Source of the DNA: Rhodobacteraceae bacterium Alg238-R152
Lineage (GTDB): Bacteria; Pseudomonadota; Alphaproteobacteria; Rhodobacterales; Rhodobacteraceae
Direction: 5' to 3'
Length of the DNA stretch: 64,000 nt
Assembly: GCA_900537125.1 (NCBI GenBank)
Contig: UNRJ01000003.1
Coordinates: 248,001-312,000, forward strand
Positions 1 to 8,724 of this stretch are shown in pieces (the first letter of the stretch is position 1; each line of letters begins with the position of its first letter). A model generated the notes under the pieces. The model was not told the DNA's origin. It searched no databases and saw only the letters and a program-made list of their open reading frames with translations. Both the position numbers and the translations under genes were made by a program.

Positions 1-273
1 CTTGCACCAGAAACGATTGCAACTCATGTGAAGAATGCAAAAGTAGCCTCTTACCTCCGAGAAAATCCGGATCCGGTCAGGCGGGCAATTACCCAAACAC
101 AGATCAATGCAGTTTCGTGGCAGGCCTTGCATGACCGCTTGGTGGAAGTGTCAAAACAGGCTGACAATAAGCCCGGAGTTCGTACATTTTGCAGAATTTT
201 GTCCGGCATGGCAGAAGCCGTTTTGATGCATCCACTCTCAAAAGTTAAACGGGCAAATAGTGATTTGAGATAA
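1..273 (+). CDS. C-terminal end of an unidentified protein (partial)
   Basis: An open frame enters from the left edge and stops with TAA at 271-273, giving at least 90 residues. The frame is open from base 1, so the GTG at 28 is probably not the start. The visible part is basic and helical-looking, with no motif I recognise. In related genomes adk usually precedes rpsM, but this sequence does not resemble the end of adenylate kinase. It could be an inserted gene or a decayed remnant. Function unknown. Confidence 0.4.
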   Translation, partial: LAPETIATHVKNAKVASYLRENPDPVRRAITQTQINAVSWQALHDRLVEVSKQADNKPGVRTFCRILSGMAEAVLMHPLSKVKRANSDLR

Positions 274-394
274 GCGGTGAAGCAAACACTTGACACCCCC
301 CGCAATCCCCCCTAAATCACCCCATCTCTTAACGGAGAATCAATTCTTTGCGCGTGGGTCGCCCCCATGTTGCAAGACCACCTGATCAGCTGAG

Positions 395-419
395 GCCCGA
401 TCGCTTGCTAGCGTCGGGC
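395..419 (+). promoter_or_regulatory. Stem-loop in the rpsM leader
   Basis: GCCCGA at 395-400 pairs with TCGGGC at 414-419, and CGC/GCG extends the stem inside after a one-base bulge. It sits about 60 bases before the rpsM start. The 204-base gap 274-477 otherwise holds only this leader and the AAGGAAAG ribosome-binding site. It could end upstream transcription or take part in ribosomal-protein feedback; there is no clear T-run, so the role is open. Confidence 0.35.
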
Positions 420-477
420 TTACGTTGTGAAAAAAGGTTCCGGAGCTACGGAACCGCAACGAAAAGGAAAGTGACAC

Positions 478-846
478 GTGGCACGTATTGCCGGCGTAAA
501 CATCCCGACCCACAAACGGGTCCCGATCGCCCTGACTTATATCACTGGTATTGGCCCAGCTTCGGCCAAAGAAATCTGCGAAAGCGTTAAGATCGACGAA
601 ACCCGTCGCATCAACGAGCTGTCGGACGCAGAAGTTCTGGCCATCCGTGAGCACATCGATGCAACTTACACCGTTGAAGGTGACCTGCGTCGTGAAGTGC
701 AGATGAACATCAAGCGTCTGATGGACCTTGGCTGCTACCGTGGCTTGCGCCACCGTCGCAACCTGCCGGTTCGCGGTCAGCGTACCCACACCAACGCTCG
801 CACACGCAAAGGCCCTGCGAAGGCCATTGCTGGCAAGAAGAAATAA
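478..846 (+). CDS. rpsM: 30S ribosomal protein S13
   Basis: S13 binds the head of the 30S subunit and contacts the P-site tRNA and the 50S subunit. The 122-residue product has the family N-terminus (ARIAGVNIP), the ITGIG helix-hairpin-helix signature and the basic C-terminal tail ([15 protein letters not shown]). The start is GTG at 478, preceded by AAGGAAAG; the length and the start of homology leave little choice. It is followed after 13 bases by rpsK in the usual rpsM-rpsK-rpoA-rplQ order. Identification is secure. Confidence 0.97.
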   Translation: MARIAGVNIPTHKRVPIALTYITGIGPASAKEICESVKIDETRRINELSDAEVLAIREHIDATYTVEGDLRREVQMNIKRLMDLGCYRGLRHRRNLPVRGQRTHTNARTRKGPAKAIAGKKK

Positions 847-859
847 GGGGTACTGATCA

Positions 860-1249
860 ATGGCACGTGAAAAGACTCGTACGAAGAAAAAAGAGCGTAA
901 GAATATCGCCACTGGCGTTGCGCATGTGAACTCTTCGTTCAACAACACAAAAATCCTGATCTCCGACGTTCAGGGTAACGCTATTTCTTGGTCCTCTGCT
1001 GGCACCATGGGCTTTAAGGGCTCCCGTAAGTCCACGCCTTATGCTGCACAGATGGCTGCGGAAGACGCAGGCAAAAAAGCACAAGACCACGGCGTGAAAA
1101 CGCTGGAAGTTGAAGTGCAGGGTCCCGGTTCCGGCCGTGAATCCGCACTGCGTGCGCTGGCTGCTATCGGTTTCAACATCACCTCTATCCGTGATGTAAC
1201 CCCGATGGCGCACAACGGCTGCCGCCCACCAAAGCGCCGCCGCGTCTAA
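860..1249 (+). CDS. rpsK: 30S ribosomal protein S11
   Basis: S11 forms part of the 30S platform and the wall of the E site near the Shine-Dalgarno/anti-Shine-Dalgarno helix. The 129-residue product has the conserved HVNSSFNNT segment near residue 25, the [18 protein letters not shown] block and the [15 protein letters not shown] block, and ends in the typical PPKRRRV tail. ATG start at 860, 13 bases after rpsM. It is an essential member of the alpha operon. Confidence 0.97.
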   Translation: MAREKTRTKKKERKNIATGVAHVNSSFNNTKILISDVQGNAISWSSAGTMGFKGSRKSTPYAAQMAAEDAGKKAQDHGVKTLEVEVQGPGSGRESALRALAAIGFNITSIRDVTPMAHNGCRPPKRRRV

Positions 1250-1363
1250 GCGACATTTCTACTACCTGGGGCCGCGTGATCCGCACGGCCCCAGTTCGTC
1301 ATTTTGAAACCTCGGGCGTCTGGTTCTTTTGGACATGGGAACGAGACAAGTATGGAGGGACGC

Positions 1364-2380
1364 ATGATCCACAAGAATTGGGCAGAATTGATCAAGCCTA
1401 CACAGCTTGAAGTGAAGCCGGGCAACGACCCTGCGCGCCAGGCCACTGTTGTGGCAGAACCGCTGGAGCGTGGTTTTGGCCTCACTCTGGGCAACGCGCT
1501 GCGCCGCGTTTTGATGAGCTCGCTGCAAGGCGCGGCCATCACCAGCGTTCAGATCGACAACGTATTGCACGAGTTCTCCTCGGTTGCGGGCGTTCGTGAA
1601 GACGTGACCGACATCATCTTGAACCTGAAGGGCGTGTCCCTGCGCATGGAAGTGGAAGGGCCTAAGCGTCTTTCCATCAATGCAAAAGGTCCAGGTGCCG
1701 TGACTGCCGGCGATATCTCCGACAGCGCTGGCATCGAAGTCCTGAACAAAGACCACGTGATCTGCCACCTTGACGATGGCGCCGACCTTTATGTCGAGCT
1801 GACTGTCAACACCGGCAAAGGCTACGTGTCTGCGGACAAGAACAAGCCGGAAGATGCGCCAATTGGCCTTATTCCAATCGATGCGATCTACTCCCCGGTG
1901 AAGCGCGTGTCTTATGACGTGCAGCCGACCCGTGAAGGTCAGGTGCTGGACTATGACAAGCTGACCATGAAAATCGACACTGATGGGTCCATCACGCCGG
2001 AAGACGCCGTAGCATTTGCTGCGCGTATTCTGCAGGACCAGCTGTCGATCTTTGTGAACTTCGATGAGCCGGAAGCGGCAGGTCGTCAGGAAGAAGACGA
2101 TGGTCTCGAGTTCAACCCACTTCTGCTGAAGAAAGTGGACGAGCTGGAACTGTCTGTGCGCTCTGCAAACTGCCTGAAAAACGACAACATCGTTTACATC
2201 GGCGATCTGATCCAGAAGACCGAAGCAGAGATGCTGCGCACGCCGAACTTTGGCCGCAAGTCTCTGAACGAGATCAAAGAAGTGCTGTCCGGTATGGGCC
2301 TGCACCTCGGCATGGACGTCGAGGATTGGCCACCGGACAATATCGAAGATCTGGCCAAGAAGTTCGAAGACAACTTCTAA
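1364..2380 (+). CDS. rpoA: DNA-directed RNA polymerase alpha subunit
   Basis: RpoA nucleates RNA polymerase assembly; its C-terminal domain binds UP elements and activators. An upstream in-frame ATG exists at 1304, but the GGAGGG ribosome-binding site at 1354-1359 and the family N-terminus ([12 protein letters not shown]) set the start at 1364, giving 338 residues. The N-terminal dimerisation domain (about 1-230) contains [19 protein letters not shown], and the C-terminal domain (about 250-338) contains [13 protein letters not shown] and [14 protein letters not shown]. It sits between rpsK and rplQ in the normal order. Confidence 0.97.
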   Translation: MIHKNWAELIKPTQLEVKPGNDPARQATVVAEPLERGFGLTLGNALRRVLMSSLQGAAITSVQIDNVLHEFSSVAGVREDVTDIILNLKGVSLRMEVEGPKRLSINAKGPGAVTAGDISDSAGIEVLNKDHVICHLDDGADLYVELTVNTGKGYVSADKNKPEDAPIGLIPIDAIYSPVKRVSYDVQPTREGQVLDYDKLTMKIDTDGSITPEDAVAFAARILQDQLSIFVNFDEPEAAGRQEEDDGLEFNPLLLKKVDELELSVRSANCLKNDNIVYIGDLIQKTEAEMLRTPNFGRKSLNEIKEVLSGMGLHLGMDVEDWPPDNIEDLAKKFEDNF

Positions 2381-2519
2381 AGAATTTGGGCGGGGGAAAC
2401 CTCGCCCACTTCAACACATGCCCGGATTTGCCGGGGACGATCTGGGCTTCTGCCCCAAGGAGAGTGGCTGACACGCATCGGCTGCCAGACAAAGCAAAAA
2501 CGCACTTAGGAGAAATGAA

Positions 2520-2939
2520 ATGCGTCACGCACGTGGTTATCGCCGCCTGAACCGTACTCACGAACACCGCAAAGCCCTGTTTTCCAACATGGCGGGTTCG
2601 TTGATTGAGCACGAACAAATCAAAACCACCCTGCCAAAAGCCAAAGAACTGCGCCCGATCATCGAAAAGATGATCACACTGGCCAAACGTGGTGACCTGC
2701 ACGCGCGCCGTCTGGCCGCGTCACGCCTGAAAGAAGACCAGTACGTTTCCAAACTGTTTGACGTTCTGGGCCCTCGCTACAAAGACCGTCAGGGTGGCTA
2801 CGTCCGCATCATGAAAGCCGGTTTCCGCTATGGCGACATGGCACCGATGGCAATCATCGAATTTGTGGATCGCGACGTTGATGCAAAAGGCGCAGCCGAC
2901 AAGGCTCGCGTGGCAGCTGAAGAAGCCGCCGAAGAATAA
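2520..2939 (+). CDS. rplQ: 50S ribosomal protein L17
   Basis: L17 lies near the polypeptide exit of the 50S subunit. The 139-residue product has the family start [24 protein letters not shown] and the [11 protein letters not shown] segment, with an alanine/glutamate-rich alphaproteobacterial C-terminal extension. AGGAG lies just upstream of the ATG at 2520. A 139-base spacer separates it from rpoA. It ends the ribosomal operon; a strong terminator follows at 2968-2999. Confidence 0.96.
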   Translation: MRHARGYRRLNRTHEHRKALFSNMAGSLIEHEQIKTTLPKAKELRPIIEKMITLAKRGDLHARRLAASRLKEDQYVSKLFDVLGPRYKDRQGGYVRIMKAGFRYGDMAPMAIIEFVDRDVDAKGAADKARVAAEEAAEE

Positions 2940-2967
2940 ATCTCCATCTGGATCAACCAGATGCCTG

Positions 2968-2999
2968 GACCCCTGCCAGAATGGCGGGGGTCTTTTTGT
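2968..2999 (+). terminator. Rho-independent terminator of the rpsM-rplQ operon
   Basis: GACCCCTGCC (2968-2977) pairs with GGCGGGGGTC (2983-2992) with one G-U wobble, followed by TTTTTGTT. It lies 28 bases after the rplQ stop. Confidence 0.85.
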
Positions 3000-3087
3000 T
3001 TGTGGCGTCTCCTGAGACATCCGGTCACCTGTTGACTGGTCTGCATCGCACCTACCTGTTGAGGGAACTCAAAAAGGTTTCGCGAAC

Positions 3088-3843
3088 ATGACCTCCTCCC
3101 AAACTCCCGTTTTCTTTTGCCATGGCGTACCTGGTGGACCGGATGATGCCACATTTCTGCAAACCAGCGACCTGCCAGTCACCGCGCCAAACCTGTTTGA
3201 TTTTGCAGCAGGGGATCCATTGCAGCACTTGATTTCGTTGTACGACAAAACCTGTGCCGAGACAGAGGGGGGACGGATGCATGTGGTGGGGTTTTCCATT
3301 GGGGCGATGGCGGCGCTTCGTTTGGCGGCCGCTCGACCCGATACTGTGGCCCGTGTGACGGTAATTTCTCCCGCTGCGCCGTTGCAGCTTGGAAATTTTC
3401 TGCCGGAGATGGCAGGGGCGCCAGTGTTTAAGCTGGCGATGCAGCGCCCAGGGGTGTTGCGCATGTTGACCACTGTGCAGGGCGGCCTGGCGCGCTTTGC
3501 CCCCGGCATTTTGATCAATCAGCTGTTTACAAAATGTGGGCCTCAGGAGCGGGCCTTGTTGCCGGATGCGCAATTTAAAACAACACTGACTTCCGGGATG
3601 CGCAGCAGCTTTGTCGACCATCGCCAAGGGTATCTGGCGTATCTGTCTGCCTATGTGACGGATTGGTCCGCGGAGTTGAGCCAAGTGCAGGCCCCGGTGG
3701 ATATCTGGCATGGAGATGCGGACACGTGGTCACCATTTGCCATGTCGGCGGCGATCAAAGAGTTGGTGCCAGCGGGCTGCGATTTGCATGTAGTCCCCGG
3801 CGGCGAACATTATTCGACCTTAAAGGCAGCACGGTTGGGCTAG
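3088..3843 (+). CDS. alpha/beta hydrolase
   Basis: A 251-residue alpha/beta-hydrolase-fold protein. The oxyanion-hole segment HGVPGG is near residue 12, the nucleophile elbow GFSIG has Ser70, the acid is probably the Asp in HGDADTWSP, and the base is the His in GGEHYS near the C-terminus, so the Ser-Asp-His triad looks complete. There is no signal peptide, so it is probably cytoplasmic. The substrate cannot be read from sequence. It lies 46 bases before an FAD oxidoreductase on the same strand. Confidence 0.8.
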   Translation: MTSSQTPVFFCHGVPGGPDDATFLQTSDLPVTAPNLFDFAAGDPLQHLISLYDKTCAETEGGRMHVVGFSIGAMAALRLAAARPDTVARVTVISPAAPLQLGNFLPEMAGAPVFKLAMQRPGVLRMLTTVQGGLARFAPGILINQLFTKCGPQERALLPDAQFKTTLTSGMRSSFVDHRQGYLAYLSAYVTDWSAELSQVQAPVDIWHGDADTWSPFAMSAAIKELVPAGCDLHVVPGGEHYSTLKAARLG

Positions 3844-3890
3844 CCCTTAACAGGATTGCACGTCATGGTCCCTCCAAGTGACGGGGGAAC

Positions 3891-5063
3891 ATGATGGGTT
3901 TTGATGTGGTTGTGGTGGGAGCCGGACTTTGGGGCAGCGCCTGTGCGCGGCATCTGGCAGAGATGGGGGCGAAAGTTGCGCTGGTGGGGCCTGCGGAGCC
4001 GGTTGAAGGTGCGCACCACACGGGGGTCTTTGCCAGCCACTATGATGAGGCGCGGATCACACGGCGGTTGGCAAGTCACGTGGATTGGTCGCGAGCGGCA
4101 GCCGCATCTATGGATCGGTACGCTGACATTGAGACACAGGGTGGGGTTCCGTTTTTCCATAAGGTTGGGGCTTTGATGGCCGGACCTGAACAAGGCACAG
4201 GCAGTGGTTATATTCTCAACACCAAGGCCGTGGCGGAGAGTGAAGGCACAGACCACGAAACACTTCGTGGTGAGGCTTTGGGTAAGCGGTTTCCCTACTT
4301 TTCGTTCCCTGAAGGCATACTTGGGATGCACGAGGCCGCTGGTGGATGGATCAATCCGCGCGCGCATGTCACTGCAGAAATCAATGTGGGGATCGCCAAA
4401 GGTGTGACCTTGGTGCGCGATCAAGTTGTTGATGTACGGGAAGGTGCGGCCGGTGTGTCCGTGCGATGTTGCAATGTTGATGCGTTACATGCTGGCAAGG
4501 TGGTTGTTGCTTGTGGTGCGTTTTCCAAGGCTTCGGGGCTATTGCCTGACCCCCTCCCTCTGAAAGTTTATGGACGTACAATTGCGTTTGTGGAAATCGA
4601 CGCGGTGGAGGCAGCGCGATTAAAGGATATGCCGTCTGTGGTGTATTTCTTCCCGGATGGCGAAGGCGATTGCTACATCTTGCCACCCGTGACGTATCCA
4701 GATGGCAAAACCTACCTGAAAATTGGCGGTGACCCTGAGGATGCTGAGCTGGCGGATGTGGCGCGGATGAAAGCGTGGTTCCGTGGGGGTGGTGATGCTC
4801 AAGTCGCAGAGTACCTGGCGGAGCAGTTGTTTAAGCTGATGCCGGATTTGAAGAGCAGAGGTGTGACGTTTGGCAGTTGCGCCACAAGTTTTACGCCGCG
4901 GGGCAATCCGCTGATTTATGGACAGACGGAGCGGGTGTTTGCTTTGACTGGCGGCAATGGGGCGGGGGCAAAATGTGCTGATGAAATTGGGCGATTGGGG
5001 GCCTTGAGAGTGATGGGCAAATCTCTGGAAAACGAGGGATTTGTGACCTCATTTGCGCCCTAG
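3891..5063 (+). CDS. FAD-dependent amino-acid/amine oxidoreductase (DAO family)
   Basis: A 390-residue flavoprotein of the D-amino-acid-oxidase/DadA-like family. The dinucleotide-binding motif VVVVGAGLWGSACA starts at residue 5. The GRTIAF segment in the middle and the C-terminal TGGNGAGAKCADEIG segment, which closes the flavin site, fit the family. Such enzymes oxidise amino acids, sarcosine-like amines or related substrates and pass electrons to oxygen or an acceptor. The substrate is not predictable here. Start is ATG 3891; an adjacent in-frame ATG at 3894 is equally possible. Confidence 0.8.
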   Translation: MMGFDVVVVGAGLWGSACARHLAEMGAKVALVGPAEPVEGAHHTGVFASHYDEARITRRLASHVDWSRAAAASMDRYADIETQGGVPFFHKVGALMAGPEQGTGSGYILNTKAVAESEGTDHETLRGEALGKRFPYFSFPEGILGMHEAAGGWINPRAHVTAEINVGIAKGVTLVRDQVVDVREGAAGVSVRCCNVDALHAGKVVVACGAFSKASGLLPDPLPLKVYGRTIAFVEIDAVEAARLKDMPSVVYFFPDGEGDCYILPPVTYPDGKTYLKIGGDPEDAELADVARMKAWFRGGGDAQVAEYLAEQLFKLMPDLKSRGVTFGSCATSFTPRGNPLIYGQTERVFALTGGNGAGAKCADEIGRLGALRVMGKSLENEGFVTSFAP

Positions 5064-5072
5064 CAGGTCTGG

Positions 5073-5381
5073 CTACACGTAAACCAACTCGTAGACGTAG
5101 GATTTGGATCCTTTACAGCTCACCCACGTTCCTTCCGGTGGCGCCTCGGAGGTTTGCAAGGTGAGTTGGTCCCACGGCCGGCCCATGATCTCGTCGCTGT
5201 CAAAATCCGCTGCGACCCAGCCAAGTTTTGGGTGGTGAACAATCCAATAAGGGCCGTCAGTACGCAGAAAGCCAGCACGACCTTGCGCATCAATTGTGCG
5301 CTCAAATTGGTATACCAATTCGTCAAGCTTCCGGCGGAGTTCAAAGGTTGTGACCGGGCTGACTTGGTGGTGATAAGACAT
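5073..5381 (-). CDS. Hypothetical protein, 102 aa
   Basis: Small acidic soluble protein, unrecognised. The frame is open further upstream to 5495, but that extension crosses the promoter of the divergent protease gene and reads as low-complexity shadow, so I start at the ATG at 5381. It has a helical N-terminus (TTFELRRKLDELVYQFERTI), then an aromatic middle (GPYWIVHHPKLGWVAADF). It is convergent with the upstream oxidoreductase, with only 9 bases between the stops, and divergent from the HtrA gene. Confidence 0.6.
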   Translation of the reverse strand: MSYHHQVSPVTTFELRRKLDELVYQFERTIDAQGRAGFLRTDGPYWIVHHPKLGWVAADFDSDEIMGRPWDQLTLQTSEAPPEGTWVSCKGSKSYVYELVYV

Positions 5382-5515
5382 GGGGGGATCGTTTCGACGT
5401 TGGTGAGTTAAGTCAATGGTTTCGGGCGGATGTCTGCCGTCGCAGGGTGCGGAGTGGCTTGCATTATGCAGGGCCGCTGCGCATATGCGATACACTGAAC
5501 AATTGAGGATGACGC

Positions 5516-6898
5516 ATGATCCGCGCTGTATTGATTTCCCTTACGCTGGGCCTGGCCACGACGGTTTCGGCACAAACCAAGGTGCCGCAGTCCCAGGCTG
5601 AAATTTCTATGGGCTTTGCACCTTTGGTGAAAGAGGCCGCACCAGCGGTGGTGAACATCTTTGCCAAGCAGATTGTGCAGGTGCGCCAGAGCCCTTTCAC
5701 AGGTGATCCGTTTTTTGATCAACTGCTGCGCGGCTTTGGTACACCGCAGCCGCGGGTGGAGAATTCGTTGGGCTCAGGCGTGATCCTCTCGGACGATGGC
5801 ATCGTGGTGTCCAACTACCACGTGGTGGGCATGTCCACCGATATTCGTGTGCACCTCAATGATCGCAGAGAGTATACGGCGGAAGTGCTGTTGGCCGATG
5901 AAGAGAGTGACCTTGCCATTCTGAAGCTTAAAGGGGCCGAAGGGCTGCCGTACTTACAGTTCCGCGATAGCGACAACGTCGACGTTGGCGAGTTGGTGAT
6001 GGCGATTGGCAACCCGTTTGGCGTAGGGCAAACCGTGACAAGCGGCATTGTCTCCGGTTTGGCACGCTCTGGCGTGGCGACGGGCAATGCGCGAGGTTAT
6101 TTCATTCAGACCGATGCGGCGATCAATCCAGGCAATTCCGGTGGTGCGTTGATCGACGTCAACGGCGATTTGATCGGCATCAACACCTCCATTTTGACAC
6201 GGTCCGGTGGCTCTAACGGCATTGGCTTTGCCATTCCGGCAAATCTGGTGGCGCAATTTGTTGATCAAGCGCGAGCCGGGTTTGAGGACTTTCAGCGCCC
6301 GTGGGCGGGTATGTTTGGTCAGCCGGTTGACGCGGACATGGCCGAAGGGCTTGGCTTGGATCGGGCGGGGGGCATTGTTGTTTCGGAGCTACATGAGCTC
6401 AGCCCGTTTCGGGCGGCTGGGTTTGAGCCAGGCGATGTAGTTGTCGCTTTGGATGGGCAGCCCGTGAACACACCTGCAGAAATGGTGTTCCGGATGTCGG
6501 TGGCCGGGTTGAAGAGCGCAGTTGAGGTCGAGACAGTGCGAGACGGAGAGGTTCAGATGCGCACTGTGAAAATGGACATCGCTCCGGACATTCCGAGCCG
6601 AGATACCATTGAAACCGGGCACGGCTCTGCGATTCCGGGCATGGTGATGTCGAATATCAACCCTGCCGTAATGGGTGAATACGGTCTGCCTTTGAGCCTT
6701 GAGGGTGTGATGGTGGAGAACCCGGGTCAAATTGGTGCCCGTTTGGGCCTCAGCCCTGGCGATGTGTTGCGTGTGATCGACGGCGCGGAGATCATCACCA
6801 CAAAAGATGCGGACAAGGCTTTGCTGGACGCGCGCAAGCGGCTTACGTTGGAGGTCCAGCGTGGCGCCCAGCGGGTTGTGATGCGTTTCAGATTGTAA
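5516..6898 (+). CDS. Periplasmic trypsin-like serine protease, HtrA/DegP-DegQ family
   Basis: Periplasmic protein-quality-control protease. Residues 1-19 are a Sec signal peptide ending near VSA. The chymotrypsin-fold domain has the full catalytic triad: His102 in SNYHVV, Asp132 in ESDLAIL and Ser208 in GNSGGAL. Two PDZ domains follow, at about 245-330 and 375-455, and control substrate binding and oligomerisation. The length of 460 fits DegP/DegQ; which of the two cannot be told. It opens a compact run, with rarA starting 17 bases after its stop. Confidence 0.9.
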   Translation: MIRAVLISLTLGLATTVSAQTKVPQSQAEISMGFAPLVKEAAPAVVNIFAKQIVQVRQSPFTGDPFFDQLLRGFGTPQPRVENSLGSGVILSDDGIVVSNYHVVGMSTDIRVHLNDRREYTAEVLLADEESDLAILKLKGAEGLPYLQFRDSDNVDVGELVMAIGNPFGVGQTVTSGIVSGLARSGVATGNARGYFIQTDAAINPGNSGGALIDVNGDLIGINTSILTRSGGSNGIGFAIPANLVAQFVDQARAGFEDFQRPWAGMFGQPVDADMAEGLGLDRAGGIVVSELHELSPFRAAGFEPGDVVVALDGQPVNTPAEMVFRMSVAGLKSAVEVETVRDGEVQMRTVKMDIAPDIPSRDTIETGHGSAIPGMVMSNINPAVMGEYGLPLSLEGVMVENPGQIGARLGLSPGDVLRVIDGAEIITTKDADKALLDARKRLTLEVQRGAQRVVMRFRL

Positions 6899-6915
6899 GG
6901 ACTTTCACGCAACCC

Positions 6916-8244
6916 ATGGCCGACCTATTTGACACCACACCTGCGGATATCTCTGCAACCGCGCCTGCGGGGGGGGGGGCGCCGCGCCCATTGGCGGACC
7001 GTCTGCGCCCAAAATCCCTGTCTGAGGTGATCGGGCAGGAACAGGTCCTAGGAGAGGAAGCTCCTTTGGGAGTGATGTTGTCCTCGGGTTCGCTGTCATC
7101 GCTGATTTTCTGGGGACCACCCGGTGTTGGCAAAACCACCATTGCACGGCTGCTGGCAGATGAGACTGATCTGCATTTTGTACAGATCAGCGCGATATTC
7201 ACCGGGGTGCCGGAACTGCGCAAAGTGTTTGAGGCCGCCAAGATGCGGCGCTCCAATGGCGCAGGTACCTTGTTGTTTGTCGACGAGATCCATCGGTTCA
7301 ACAAAGCACAGCAGGACGGGTTTCTGCCGTATATGGAGGATGGCACCATCCTTCTGGTGGGGGCGACCACGGAGAATCCATCGTTTGAGCTGAATGCTGC
7401 GGTGTTGTCGCGCTCACAAGTCCTTGTCCTGGAGCGGTTGTCGCTGGGTGATTTGGAACGGCTGGCGCAGCGGTCGGAGAAAGAGCTTGAGAAGCCTTTG
7501 CCCTTGGACGGTGCGGCGCGGGAAGCGCTTTTGGAGATGGCGGATGGCGACGGGCGGGCGCTACTGAACCTCATCGAACAGGTCATGGCCTGGAAAGTGG
7601 ACGGGAAGCTGGACACAGATGCGTTGTCGACCCGTTTGATGCGCCGGGCGGCGAAATACGACAAGTCGGGAGACGAGCACTACAACCTGATTTCAGCGCT
7701 GCACAAATCGGTCCGCGGGTCCGACCCAGAGGCGGCGCTCTATTGGTATGCACGCATGCTGGAAGGTGGAGAGGACCCACGGTTTCTGGCACGGCGCCTG
7801 ACGCGGATGGCCTGCGAGGACATTGCCTTGGCCGATCCGCAGGCACAGAGCGTGTGTCTGAGCGCTTGGGAAACTTACGAACGTCTGGGATCGCCAGAAG
7901 GAGAATTGGCGCTGGCGCAGGCGGTGATTTATCTCGCACTCGCGCCGAAGACCAACGCGGGCTATGCAGCCTATAAAGCCGCGCGGGCCTTGGCGAAGAA
8001 AACCGGCTCTGAGCCGCCACCCAAACATATCCTGAATGCGCCAACCTCGTTGATGGCGGATCAGGGGTATGGTGATGGATATCAATATGACCATGAGGCC
8101 GAAGATGGGTTCTCGGGTCAAAACTATTTCCCTGAAGGCATAAAGCGTCCGGTGATCTACACACCGGTAGAGCGGGGTTATGAGCGCGAGTTGAAGCGAC
8201 GGATGGAGTATTTTGCCAAACTGCGCACCAAGCGCAGCGGGTAA
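6916..8244 (+). CDS. rarA: Replication-associated recombination protein A (AAA ATPase)
   Basis: RarA (MgsA) acts at stalled replication forks, unwinding DNA ends and interacting with SSB. The 442-residue product has the RarA N-terminal block PLADRLRPKSLSEVIGQEQ, Walker A GPPGVGKTT (residues 67-75), Walker B/DEIH FVDEIHRF (about 121-128) and sensor ATTENPSFELN. The C-terminal tetramerisation region contains DEHYNLISALHKSVRGSDP and GGEDPRFLARRL. It is 17 bases after the HtrA gene and 90 bases before crcB. A run of nine G at 6970-6978 near the N-terminus is a likely slippage or sequencing-error spot, but the frame is intact. Confidence 0.93.
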   Translation: MADLFDTTPADISATAPAGGGAPRPLADRLRPKSLSEVIGQEQVLGEEAPLGVMLSSGSLSSLIFWGPPGVGKTTIARLLADETDLHFVQISAIFTGVPELRKVFEAAKMRRSNGAGTLLFVDEIHRFNKAQQDGFLPYMEDGTILLVGATTENPSFELNAAVLSRSQVLVLERLSLGDLERLAQRSEKELEKPLPLDGAAREALLEMADGDGRALLNLIEQVMAWKVDGKLDTDALSTRLMRRAAKYDKSGDEHYNLISALHKSVRGSDPEAALYWYARMLEGGEDPRFLARRLTRMACEDIALADPQAQSVCLSAWETYERLGSPEGELALAQAVIYLALAPKTNAGYAAYKAARALAKKTGSEPPPKHILNAPTSLMADQGYGDGYQYDHEAEDGFSGQNYFPEGIKRPVIYTPVERGYERELKRRMEYFAKLRTKRSG

Positions 8245-8334
8245 GGTGCGCGCTCCATTGGTCTCCAAGAGTATTTGAGGGCAGAAGATGCTGGTTTTCT
8301 TGACATTGGGGGTCAAAGCGCAGAGAGACGCCGA

Positions 8335-8724
8335 ATGGTTTTGAACGTGGCATATGTGGCCTTGGGTGGTGCTGTGGGCGCGGCTCTGCGGTATTTGGTC
8401 GGCATCAGCGTCGTGCGACTGATGGGGCAGGGCTTTGCAAGTGGCTTCCCTGTGGCGATCATCACGGTCAACGTGATTGGCTCATTTCTGATGGGGGCTT
8501 TTGTTGTGCTGGCGGCACAGCGGGGGCTGACCCATTTGTCGCCTTTGGTGATGACAGGCCTGCTGGGTGGTTTTACGACGTTTTCGGCATTTTCGCTGGA
8601 GGCCGTGACCCTGATGGAGCGTGGGGCTTATGGCGCTGCGACGTTTTATGTGGCTGTTTCAGTGGTTGGTGCGGTGGGCGCGCTGATGCTGGGCATGGCC
8701 GTGACAAGAGGATTACTGGCATGA
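8335..8724 (+). CDS. crcB: Fluoride channel CrcB (Fluc)
   Basis: Small inner-membrane fluoride exporter that works as an antiparallel dimer. The 129 residues contain four predicted membrane helices and the family motifs GGAVGAALRY near the N-terminus, TVNVIGSFLMG, and the GGFTTFSAFSLE phenylalanine-box segment. An upstream TTG frame (8275) is open, but homology begins at the ATG at 8335. The stop overlaps the rluC start by four bases (ATGA). I see no fluoride riboswitch in the 90-base leader. Confidence 0.92.
   Translation: MVLNVAYVALGGAVGAALRYLVGISVVRLMGQGFASGFPVAIITVNVIGSFLMGAFVVLAAQRGLTHLSPLVMTGLLGGFTTFSAFSLEAVTLMERGAYGAATFYVAVSVVGAVGALMLGMAVTRGLLA

Noticed and set aside
8245..8334. Fluoride riboswitch upstream of crcB
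   Set aside because: I could not find the conserved crcB-motif pseudoknot elements; the gene lies inside an operon.
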